Source of the DNA: Clostridiaceae bacterium
GTDB lineage: Bacteria > Bacillota > Clostridia > Saccharofermentanales > UBA5734
Reading direction: 5' to 3'
NCBI GenBank assembly: GCA_012519875.1
Contig: JAAYPL010000061.1
Location: 1-28,847 of the forward strand
Length of the DNA: 28,847 bases
Part shown: piece after piece, positions 14,994-21,587 of the stretch
Numbering within the stretch: position 1 is the first letter of the stretch
Layout of the letters: every line of letters starts with the position of its first letter
Notes under the pieces: model-generated
What the model was told of the DNA's origin: nothing
The model's input: only the letters and a program-made list of their open reading frames with translations
Database searches by the model: none
Translations under genes and position numbers: made by a program

Positions 14994-16216
14994 ATATCGA
15001 TGACAAAATCAATTTCCTTGTTATCGGCCAGCGCCTCAAAAACCCGGCCGATGATTGCCAAGGCTTCATCGAGCTGCTTGTCGGTATGTGTGGCGGTATA
15101 ACTGGTGCGCAGGAGACAGTTGTCGCCGGGTACGGCAGGTGGGAAAACCGGATTGACATAAACACCGTTGACCAGCAGCTCCTTTGCTGTTACCAGAGTT
15201 CTGCCGACCGTTCCGGTCAAAAGCGGAATAATCGGGACAATGTCATTGCCGCTGTCGTGAACCCGGACATGAGAGAGTTTGGCCAGCCCTTGGCGCATGT
15301 GGGAGGCGATCGCATTGAGCCGGCGTACCCGCTCCGGCTCGGCTTCCAGAATGCGCAGGGCTTCGTGAGCCGCCGCGACCTGAGCCGGAGGGATGCTGGC
15401 ACTAAAGATAAAGGGACGGGCGGTGTGCTTGATGTAATGGATCACCGACTCATCGCCAACGACGCAGCCACCGAGGGAGGCCAATGTCTTGGAAAACGTG
15501 TTCATGATCAGGTCGACTTCATCCGTGAGCCCGAAATGTTCGGCTGTGCCGCGTCCGCGCTCGCCGAGGACACCGATTGAATGCGCGTCGTCCAGCAAAA
15601 TCCGCGCACCGTATTTTTTAGCCAGACGGACGATTTCCGGCAAATTGCAGATTTCGCCTTCCATGCTGAACACGCCGTCGGACACAACCAAAATACCGCC
15701 TTTGCCGTCTTCGGCGCAACGTGCCAACAAACGCTCCAGTTCAAGCATGTCGTTGTGTCGATACTTCAGTGTTTTGGCAAAGCTGAGTCGGGTTCCGTCA
15801 ACGATACTGGCGTGATTCAGGCTGTCGCTCAAAATGTAATCATTTCGACCGGTGATTGCAGAAATGATCGATAAATTTGTCTGAAAGCCGGTGGAAAAAA
15901 TCAGGCAATCTTCTTTTTGCAGGAACTTTGCCAACGCCGCTTCCAATTCAACATGAAGATCCAGCGTCCCATTCAAAAAGCGCGATCCGGAACACCCGGA
16001 ACCGTATTTTTCTACAGCTTTGATCGCAGCTTCCTTGACCCGGGGATCAGATGTCAGCCCCAGATAATTATTGGATCCGAGCATAAGGGTACGGCGGCCC
16101 TCCATAAGAACTTCCGTATCCTGACCGGAAGTCAGCATGTGGAAAAAAGGATAAACGCCCATAGCCATCGTTTGTTTGGCAGGTGTATAGTCCCAGCACT
16201 TTTGAAACAAATCCAT
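14990..16216 (-). CDS. PLP-dependent alpha-oxoamine synthase (KBL / serine palmitoyltransferase / BioF superfamily)
   Basis: 408-residue fold-type-I PLP enzyme that would condense an amino acid with an acyl-CoA, with CO2 loss. Landmarks are LMLGSNNYLGL (44-54), GCSGSRFLNGT (74-84), SDSLNHASIVDG with stacking His135, LLDDAHSIGVLG with Asp210/His212, and NTFSKTLASLGG with Schiff-base Lys243. The TFSK-x-LASLGG form and HTARPFIFSAS resemble bacterial serine palmitoyltransferase-like members more than glycine C-acetyltransferase (GTLGKA...). There is no tdh or bio gene nearby to decide. The start is the ATG at 16216, ten bases after AGGAG. A GTG at 16225 lies only one base after that Shine-Dalgarno. 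It is divergent from the ferredoxin. Confidence 0.88.
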   Translation of the reverse strand: MDLFQKCWDYTPAKQTMAMGVYPFFHMLTSGQDTEVLMEGRRTLMLGSNNYLGLTSDPRVKEAAIKAVEKYGSGCSGSRFLNGTLDLHVELEAALAKFLQKEDCLIFSTGFQTNLSIISAITGRNDYILSDSLNHASIVDGTRLSFAKTLKYRHNDMLELERLLARCAEDGKGGILVVSDGVFSMEGEICNLPEIVRLAKKYGARILLDDAHSIGVLGERGRGTAEHFGLTDEVDLIMNTFSKTLASLGGCVVGDESVIHYIKHTARPFIFSASIPPAQVAAAHEALRILEAEPERVRRLNAIASHMRQGLAKLSHVRVHDSGNDIVPIIPLLTGTVGRTLVTAKELLVNGVYVNPVFPPAVPGDNCLLRTSYTATHTDKQLDEALAIIGRVFEALADNKEIDFVIDI

Positions 16217-16269
16217 TCGGTTCACACTCCTGGTCGGAAAATTAATTTGACAGGCTTTAAATCAGGTTC

Positions 16270-16298
16270 ATCATAGCACACGGACACCGGATTGAGAA
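16270..16298 (-). promoter_or_regulatory. Weak candidate promoter of the alpha-oxoamine synthase gene
   Basis: On the minus strand TTCTCA (16298-16293), a 17-base spacer and TATGAT (16275-16270). The match is moderate and leaves a leader of about 45 bases. It lies in the 197-bp divergent gap shared with the ferredoxin gene. Confidence 0.3.
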
Positions 16299-16413
16299 TA
16301 GCAGAGAGCGAAAAGGAATGGCTCCGGCCTTTTCTTTTCGTGGTAAAATTACTGTGTCTGCCAATCGGTAAAAATGACCCTTTGCAGGTCGGAAAACCTG
16401 AAGGAGCCTCTTC

Positions 16414-16602
16414 ATGAAAGCAAGGATATTAACAGAAAAATGTATTGGCTGTGGCTTGTGCGTTGAGATTTGTCCCGAAGTGTTTGCCATGGGTGACGAT
16501 GTGATTGCTTACGTGATTCCGGATGAAATACCGGAAAATGCAACGGACAAAACCCGGGACGTGACTGCCGCCTGTCCTGTTGATGCAATCGAGTTGCTTT
16601 GA
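16414..16602 (+). CDS. Small [4Fe-4S] ferredoxin
   Basis: 62-residue single-cluster ferredoxin. CIGCGLCVEICP gives Cys10, Cys13, Cys16 and Cys20, and Cys54 in TAACPVDAIE provides the distal ligand. Cys10/13/16/54 would bind one [4Fe-4S] cluster, with Cys20 spare as in several clostridial and Thermotoga-type ferredoxins. It is acidic overall, as expected for a soluble low-potential electron carrier. AAGGAG lies eight bases before the ATG. TGGTAAAAT (16341-16349) in the upstream gap could be an extended -10, though no good -35 accompanies it. It ends directly against the convergent small membrane protein gene, with no bases between the stops. Confidence 0.92.
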   Translation: MKARILTEKCIGCGLCVEICPEVFAMGDDVIAYVIPDEIPENATDKTRDVTAACPVDAIELL

Positions 16603-16926
16603 TCAGTTACCGGTAGGCTGTCTGGGATCCTCGGCAACAACCGCCATTTTAAATGGATCTATATAAAAACTGTACGGACCGATCTCCCGATCCTGATCGG
16701 TATGATAAATCATGTGAACCAGGATGTGTCCATCCCGGAAAACCACCTGAACAATGGGCTCATGCCAGTTGAGGATATGGGGATCACGACCTGTGTGTTC
16801 CCATGCGACCTGCAAATATTTGTCGGTGTCAATAAAACTACGGTAAATATAGGAATAGGCAACAAAAAAGACAATCAAAGCCAGGGCGATGATCAAAATT
16901 CTTCGACGATGACGAGAAGTACTCAC
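16603..16926 (-). CDS. Small single-pass membrane protein of unknown function
   Basis: 107 residues. A basic N-terminus (STSRHRRR) is followed by one hydrophobic segment (RILIIALALIVFFVAYSYIY, about 9-28) and then a soluble domain of about 75 residues rich in aromatic and charged residues (VVFRDGHILVHMIYH, GPYSFYIDPFKMAVV). The topology is probably N-in with the domain outside, anchored or secreted. I recognise no family. The GTG start at 16926 is preceded by GAGG about ten bases upstream. Its coding strand is convergent with the ferredoxin. The frame and membrane segment look genuine, but the function is unassigned. Confidence 0.6.
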   Translation of the reverse strand: MSTSRHRRRILIIALALIVFFVAYSYIYRSFIDTDKYLQVAWEHTGRDPHILNWHEPIVQVVFRDGHILVHMIYHTDQDREIGPYSFYIDPFKMAVVAEDPRQPTGN

Positions 16927-17012
16927 TTGGGCTTTACCTCATGGCTTCAGACAATTCAGACCCTCTATTTGCTTTTGATCTGATTGCCCTCGCAAAATCG
17001 GTCGATATTGAG

Positions 17013-17018
17013 TATAAT
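17013..17018 (+). promoter_or_regulatory. Perfect -10 (TATAAT) before the zinc-ribbon gene
   Basis: TATAAT at 17013-17018 is followed by a GGGGGG-containing leader. The -35 region is poor (TTGCCC at 16984 is too far away). It falls inside a possible upstream extension of the zinc-ribbon frame, which favours the ATG at 17043 as the true start. Confidence 0.35.
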
Positions 17019-17042
17019 ATACTACCGGGGGGCGTATGTTCC

Positions 17043-17351
17043 ATGGCCAAATGCAAAAACTGCAATCGCAAGGGCTTTGTTGTCGAGACCGATGTCAACG
17101 GTCTTTGCTCGGATTGCGCCCCGTACTATTATCTGACAATGCAGGATGATTTAAAAGCCCTTGAGCAGGCTTTGTTTCTCTTGGCGCGCACCAACAATCC
17201 GATGACGGCAATGGCCCGTCTGGATTTGGCCCGGCAGAGTCTTGATCGGCTGCGATCTTATGCCGAGGCCGGACTGATTGTCCTGCCGGCGCCAATTGAG
17301 AAATTAGAAGAGCAGCTGCGCGGATTTAACGATGAATGGCAACCGGACTGA
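17043..17351 (+). CDS. Small zinc-ribbon protein of unknown function
   Basis: 102 residues. The N-terminus has two CxxC knuckles, CKNC (4-7) and CSDC about 16 residues later, in a treble-clef or zinc-ribbon spacing with the phrase GFVVETDVNGLC between them. The rest is predicted helical (LTMQDDLKALEQALFLLARTNNP, DLARQSLDRLRSYAEAGL), suggesting a helical hairpin or coiled coil. I recognise no named family. I chose the ATG at 17043 because a GGGGGG run lies ten bases upstream and a TATAAT lies between it and the alternative ATG at 16941. It is 21 bases before the membrane PH/GRAM-like gene and likely co-transcribed with it. Confidence 0.7.
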   Translation: MAKCKNCNRKGFVVETDVNGLCSDCAPYYYLTMQDDLKALEQALFLLARTNNPMTAMARLDLARQSLDRLRSYAEAGLIVLPAPIEKLEEQLRGFNDEWQPD

Positions 17352-17372
17352 TTTTTACTGCGGAGGTGCCTT

Positions 17373-18041
17373 TTGAATAAGGTCCAACCCAAAATTCATT
17401 TAACTGCCGGTATTTTGTTTGCGACGATGGCCATGCTGGTGGCTTTGCTGACCCGATCATCCAGAGACGGTCGCTGGCGTGTTTTCAGCGTATTGTCCAT
17501 TTGGGCGGCCGGGTTGGCGTGGACTTTGTTCATGCGGGCGTACCGCCGACGGTCGGCCGGTCGTCGGAATTCATTCTCGGTCTATCCGGAAGGCCATGCC
17601 CGGCTCATCGAGGCCGGCCGGTTGCCGAACCGATATAACCCGCACCTCGAGCTGAGGGAATATGAAATCTGTCATTTTTTGATCGGTGCCCGCCGGCTTC
17701 AATTTACGGACCTGCCTGCGAATCAAGGGTTCGATCCGATCCAGCTCATGGTTCGTTTTTCCGGCGGCTCATATTATTTTATATCACGTCCACAGAATAT
17801 ATTGTTGCCGGCGGAATTGAATCGAGAGATTTACGGCGAATTTGTCATCACCAGCCAGCGGGTGATGTTTATCGCACCGGAAAATGGGTTTGAAGTGCCG
17901 TTGCAAAGCTTGAAATCACTGGACTGCAGTGTAAATCTTGTTGATTTTCAGGTGCGGGGGCGTCGCTACACCATTCAAACCGAAGCCGCCCCGCTGGCGG
18001 AAAAAGTTTTGCACATGCTCTTGCAGCCGCCGGCGATCTGA
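17373..18041 (+). CDS. Membrane protein with PH/GRAM-like C-terminal domain
   Basis: 222 residues. Two hydrophobic segments near the N-terminus (LTAGILFATMAMLVALL, about 10-26, and VFSVLSIWAAGLAWTLFM, about 37-54) form a hairpin, followed by a basic stretch (RAYRRRSAGRR). The C-terminal part reads like a GRAM or bacterial PH-like domain: GEFVITSQRVMFI, then FEVPLQSLKSLDCS, then a final strand RRYTIQTEAAPLAEKVLHML. Such domains typically sit at the membrane; their role here is unknown. The TTG start at 17373 is six bases after GGAGG. It is followed within about 45 bases by the convergent NAD synthetase gene, with no strong terminator between them. Confidence 0.72.
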   Translation: MNKVQPKIHLTAGILFATMAMLVALLTRSSRDGRWRVFSVLSIWAAGLAWTLFMRAYRRRSAGRRNSFSVYPEGHARLIEAGRLPNRYNPHLELREYEICHFLIGARRLQFTDLPANQGFDPIQLMVRFSGGSYYFISRPQNILLPAELNREIYGEFVITSQRVMFIAPENGFEVPLQSLKSLDCSVNLVDFQVRGRRYTIQTEAAPLAEKVLHMLLQPPAI

Positions 18042-18084
18042 TACGACCATCGTCATCTGGACTTGAATACCAAGAATTGAGAAC

Positions 18085-19977
18085 CTAGATTTCCAACCAG
18101 AGTTTGGCAACCGCGTCACTGGGCATTTTCCAGTTTCCTCGTGGCGACAGCGCCACGCTGCCGATTTGAGGTCCGTCGGGCAAACAGGAGCGCTTAAATT
18201 GTTGAGCAAAAAAGCGCCGGATGAAAACCTGCAGCCAATGTTGGATGGTTTCCGGAGCGTAGTCATCGGCAAAAGCCGCTTCGGCCAACCGTTTAATTTT
18301 AGCCGGTGTAAATCCGTAGCGAATGGTGTAATAAAGGAAAAAGTCATGTAATTCATAAGGACCGAGCAGCTGCTCGGTTTTTTGGGCGATTTTGCCGGAT
18401 TCGGGCGGCAGCAGTTCGGGGCTGATCGGTGTGTCCAGAATGTCCAGCAAGGTTTTTTTGAGGTCCGGCGCTGCCGAATTTGCAACGTGACGGATCAGAT
18501 GCCGGAGCAGCGTTTTGGGGACAGAGGAATTGACACCGTACATGGACATATGATCACCGTTGTACGTTGTCCAGCCGAGAGCCAGTTCGGAAAGGTCGCC
18601 GGTGCCGATGACCAGGCCGCCGGTTTTGTTGGCCAGATCCATCAGAATCTGGGTTCGTTCGCGAGCCTGGGCGTTTTCATAGGTGGCATCATGGATGTCG
18701 GGATCATGGCCGATGTCCTGAAAGTGATTGAGAACTGCTTGGCTAATCGGGATTTCCTGCCATGCAACCCCCAGTTCATCAGCCAAGGACACCGCATTGT
18801 TTCGGGTTCTCCCGGTTGTGCCCAAGCCCGGCATTGTGATGGCGGAGATGCCTTTCCGATCCAATTGCAGGGCGTCAAAGACTCGTACGGCAACCAATAA
18901 AGCCAAGGTAGAGTCCAGACCTCCTGATAATCCGATCAGAACCGACCGGCAGGCTGTATGCTGCAATCGCTTGCGCAAACCCGCTGCCTGCAATGAGAGA
19001 ATCTCTTCACAGCGAGCCGCCAGCTCTTGCTGATCTGCCGGCACGAAGGGAGACGATGATAGCTTGCGGCGCAAGGCCAAAGGACGGACTTTCATTGAGA
19101 AGGAGATCATCCGATGGGTTTCTGCGGGCTGCGCCGGACAGATGCTTTGTTTTTTCCTATCGGCCGTCAGTGCCTGAAGATCGATATCGGCTGTGACAAG
19201 ACCTGTGGTAAATAAGGGTGATGCATGAAGCTGGCGGCCTTTTTCGTAAATCAGGTTGTGTCCGGCGAAAACCAGATCGGTGCTCGACTCGCCTTCTCCG
19301 GCGTTGGCGTGGACATAGGCACAAACCAGACGATCGGACTGGCTTTGCACCAGCAGACGCCGGCGGGCGGCCCTGCCGACAAATTCGCAGCAAGCGGACG
19401 GGTTGGCGATGATGGTTGCGCCGGCGGCGGCATGGTCGATGGCCGGCGAACGGGCAGCGCATAAATCATGGCCGATCTCAACCGCCAGCTGCAGTCCCGG
19501 CAGTTCCGGGCAGCCAAAAAGCAGATTTCGGCCAAAAGGAATGCGACTGTTGTCAAAGGGTACTTCAGACAAGGCCGGGCCGGGAGAAAAACAGCGGGTT
19601 TCCCATGAGGCTGTCCGACTTTGCAGATGAAGTTTGGGGACAAATCCCATGATGTTGCCTTTGTACAGTACGGCGGCGACATTATAGAGCCGCTCACCGT
19701 CGGTCAGCGGAAGCCCGATGACGCTGATGATTGCCAAATCGGACGTGGCCGCGGCCAGGTCAAGCAAGGCATCGGCGGCTCCTGCCAACAATGTCCGGCT
19801 GAAAAAAAGATCACCGCAGGTCGATCCGGTCAGACATAGTTCCGGAAAAACAACAAGCTGGACCTGCTCATCCTCAGCTTGGCGGATCAGTTCAAGAATC
19901 CGATCCCGATTGCTCTTGCAATCAGCAACCAGAATATCCGGTGTCGCGGCTGCCACGCGCAGAAAACCGTCGTGCAT
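18085..19977 (-). CDS. nadE: Glutamine-dependent NAD(+) synthetase
   Basis: 630 residues, the length of the two-domain glutamine-dependent class. It converts deamido-NAD to NAD using glutamine and ATP. The N-terminal nitrilase-type glutaminase domain shows the Glu-Lys-Cys triad: Glu46 (VVFPELCLTG), Lys115 (FVPKLHL) and Cys173 (EIGHDLCAARSP). The C-terminal synthetase has the ATP-pyrophosphatase loop LIGLSGGLDSTLALLV (348-363) and IGTGDLSELALGW. I chose the ATG at 19977 because GAGGG lies seven bases upstream. Frames reaching ATGs at 20013 and 20046 lack a Shine-Dalgarno and would span the probable -10. It is divergent from metA. Confidence 0.96.
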   Translation of the reverse strand: MHDGFLRVAAATPDILVADCKSNRDRILELIRQAEDEQVQLVVFPELCLTGSTCGDLFFSRTLLAGAADALLDLAAATSDLAIISVIGLPLTDGERLYNVAAVLYKGNIMGFVPKLHLQSRTASWETRCFSPGPALSEVPFDNSRIPFGRNLLFGCPELPGLQLAVEIGHDLCAARSPAIDHAAAGATIIANPSACCEFVGRAARRRLLVQSQSDRLVCAYVHANAGEGESSTDLVFAGHNLIYEKGRQLHASPLFTTGLVTADIDLQALTADRKKQSICPAQPAETHRMISFSMKVRPLALRRKLSSSPFVPADQQELAARCEEILSLQAAGLRKRLQHTACRSVLIGLSGGLDSTLALLVAVRVFDALQLDRKGISAITMPGLGTTGRTRNNAVSLADELGVAWQEIPISQAVLNHFQDIGHDPDIHDATYENAQARERTQILMDLANKTGGLVIGTGDLSELALGWTTYNGDHMSMYGVNSSVPKTLLRHLIRHVANSAAPDLKKTLLDILDTPISPELLPPESGKIAQKTEQLLGPYELHDFFLYYTIRYGFTPAKIKRLAEAAFADDYAPETIQHWLQVFIRRFFAQQFKRSCLPDGPQIGSVALSPRGNWKMPSDAVAKLWLEI

Positions 19978-20011
19978 ATTCTTGCCCTCACTTGTTTCAA
20001 GCTTTGGATTC

Positions 20012-20020
20012 ATTTTATCA
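20012..20020 (-). promoter_or_regulatory. Extended -10 promoter element of nadE
   Basis: On the minus strand TGATAAAAT (20020-20012) forms an extended -10 (TG one base before TAAAAT). The -35 is poor, as is common with extended -10 promoters. The start would be near 20005, about 28 bases before the chosen nadE ATG. Confidence 0.4.
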
Positions 20021-20049
20021 CAATATTGTCGCCGGTCATGAGCCATGTC

Positions 20050-20078
20050 TTGACTTTTTAGAAAGAGGCGAGGATACT
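20050..20078 (+). promoter_or_regulatory. metA promoter
   Basis: TTGACT (20050-20055), a 17-base spacer and GATACT (20073-20078). The predicted leader to the metA ATG is only about 40 bases, too short for an S-box or T-box riboswitch, so any methionine control must act by other means. Confidence 0.6.
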
Positions 20079-20125
20079 CTCCTTAAACCCTGTCAAGAAA
20101 TGACCGGATAGTAAGGAGCTTTCTC

Positions 20126-21043
20126 ATGCCAATTAAGATTCCGGATAATTTACCTGCAACATCGACGCTGGAGCGGGAAAATATTTTTGTTATGCACGAA
20201 AACCGGGCGTACTCACAAGATATCCGGCCGTTACGCATCCTGTTTCTGAATCTGATGCCGACAAAAATTACGACCGAGACACAGTTTCTGAGATTGCTGA
20301 GCAACTCGCCGTTGCAGGTGGAGGTCGATTTTCTCTACACATCGACATATAGCCCGCGCAACACAGCCAAAGATCATTTGATTAAGTTTTATGAGACCTT
20401 TGATCAAGTGCGCGGCCGCCGTTATGACGGCATGATCATTACCGGCGCTCCGGTTGAACACATGCCTTTTGAATCGGTTGCCTATTGGCCGGAATTGTGC
20501 GAAATCATGGATTGGAGCCGATCTCATGTTTATTCAACCCTTCATATTTGCTGGGGAGCGCAGGCCGGCCTTTATCATCACTACGGCGTACCCAAACATA
20601 ATTTGGAGCGGAAGATCTTCGGGGTTTTCCAGCACAGCCTGAGCTGGACACGACCGGTCAAATTGTTCCGTGGATTTGATGATGTTTTCTACGTGCCCCA
20701 TTCCCGGTATACGGAGGTTCGCCGCGCCGATATTGCCAAAGTCCCCGAGCTGAGGATTTTATCGGAATCGGAGGAAACCGGTGTTTATGCGGTTTCCGAT
20801 ATGTCGGGGCGTCAGATTTTTCTGACCGGCCACTCGGAATATGATCCCTTGACCTTGCTGGAAGAATATCAGCGGGATCAGGCACGGGGACTTCCCATTG
20901 ATCCTCCGGCGGGATACTTTCCGGACGACGACCCCGGCCGATCACCGATTGTGCGCTGGCGGAGCTCAGCCTATCTTTTGTTTGCCAACTGGCTGAACTA
21001 TTATGTCTATCAAGAAACACCCTTTGATCTGACGACCATGTAA
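20126..21043 (+). CDS. metA: Homoserine O-acyltransferase MetA (predicted O-acetyltransferase)
   Basis: 305 residues, full length for the MetA family, which commits homoserine to methionine synthesis by acylation. The nucleophile is Cys142 in LHICWGAQAGLYHHYG. The His/Glu of the active site are in FLTGHSEYDP (His236, Glu238). The residue following GAPV is Glu111. In the family Glu at this position marks acetyl-CoA use (Bacillus cereus type) while Gly marks succinyl-CoA use (E. coli type), so I predict O-acetylhomoserine as product. AAGGAG lies seven bases before the ATG. It stands alone between divergent nadE and trxA, with its own promoter. No other methionine gene is nearby. Confidence 0.96.
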   Translation: MPIKIPDNLPATSTLERENIFVMHENRAYSQDIRPLRILFLNLMPTKITTETQFLRLLSNSPLQVEVDFLYTSTYSPRNTAKDHLIKFYETFDQVRGRRYDGMIITGAPVEHMPFESVAYWPELCEIMDWSRSHVYSTLHICWGAQAGLYHHYGVPKHNLERKIFGVFQHSLSWTRPVKLFRGFDDVFYVPHSRYTEVRRADIAKVPELRILSESEETGVYAVSDMSGRQIFLTGHSEYDPLTLLEEYQRDQARGLPIDPPAGYFPDDDPGRSPIVRWRSSAYLLFANWLNYYVYQETPFDLTTM

Positions 21044-21051
21044 AGCACAAC

Positions 21052-21065
21052 GTAACTTTAGTTAC
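21052..21065. repeat. 14-bp palindrome downstream of metA
   Basis: GTAACTTTAGTTAC has perfect 6-base arms around TT. It lies nine bases after the metA stop and is followed by a small CCGT...ACGG dyad. No T-run follows, so it is not a convincing intrinsic terminator. It could be a protein-binding site upstream of the thioredoxin gene. Another short hairpin, CCGCA...TGCGG (21116-21134), lies just before the thioredoxin Shine-Dalgarno. Confidence 0.3.
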
Positions 21066-21153
21066 TGAAAAACCCGTGAAAAAACGGTATTCTCGGTCTG
21101 ATATTTAATAAAATCCGCAACATAAAACTGCGGTTCCGACAGGAGGAATTTGA

Positions 21154-21471
21154 ATGGCTTTAACAATTAAATCGGACAATTTTGATGAACTCGTGATGAA
21201 AAGTGACAAACCGGTTTTGCTTGACTTCTGGGCTGTCTGGTGCGGGCCATGTCGCATGGTTGCCCCGACGGTCGATAAGTTGGCGGAAGATTTTAAAGGG
21301 CGCGCGGTAGTGGGCAAGATCAATGTCGACGAGGAGACGGATCTGGCTGAACAATTTAAAGTGATGAGCATACCCACCCTTTACATTCTCAAGTCCGGCA
21401 AGGTTGTGGAAAAGATGGTCGGCGCCCGGCCTTACGCCGAACTGGCCGCAGCACTGGAAAAGCACATATAA
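21154..21471 (+). CDS. trxA: Thioredoxin
   Basis: 105 residues, standard thioredoxin length. The redox motif is WCGPC (29-33: Cys30, Cys33) after LLDFWAVW, and the cis-Pro loop is SIPTLYILKSGK. It reduces protein disulfides in the cytoplasm with electrons from a thioredoxin reductase, which is not in this window. AGGAGG lies close before the ATG. It is followed directly by a strong intrinsic terminator (21497-21524), so it is probably monocistronic or the last gene of a metA-trxA unit. Confidence 0.96.
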   Translation: MALTIKSDNFDELVMKSDKPVLLDFWAVWCGPCRMVAPTVDKLAEDFKGRAVVGKINVDEETDLAEQFKVMSIPTLYILKSGKVVEKMVGARPYAELAAALEKHI

Positions 21472-21496
21472 TAACTATCCCGGTATCATTGATCTC

Positions 21497-21524
21497 AAGG
21501 GCTGCCTGAAAAGGCGGCCCTTTT
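21497..21524 (+). terminator. Intrinsic terminator of trxA
   Basis: An 11-base-pair stem (AAGGGCTGCCT with AGGCGGCCCTT, one G-U wobble) around a GAAA tetraloop, ending in a TTTT run at 21521-21524. It sits 25 bases after the thioredoxin stop. Confidence 0.85.
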
Positions 21525-21587
21525 GCCATGTTTTCGTTTATAATGTAGGAAAGCTGATGTACGAGGCTTGACATGGGAGGCAAAAGC

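Noticed and set aside
20079..20125. SAM riboswitch or T-box before metA
   Set aside because: The leader after the promoter is only about 40 bases and contains no recognisable aptamer blocks.
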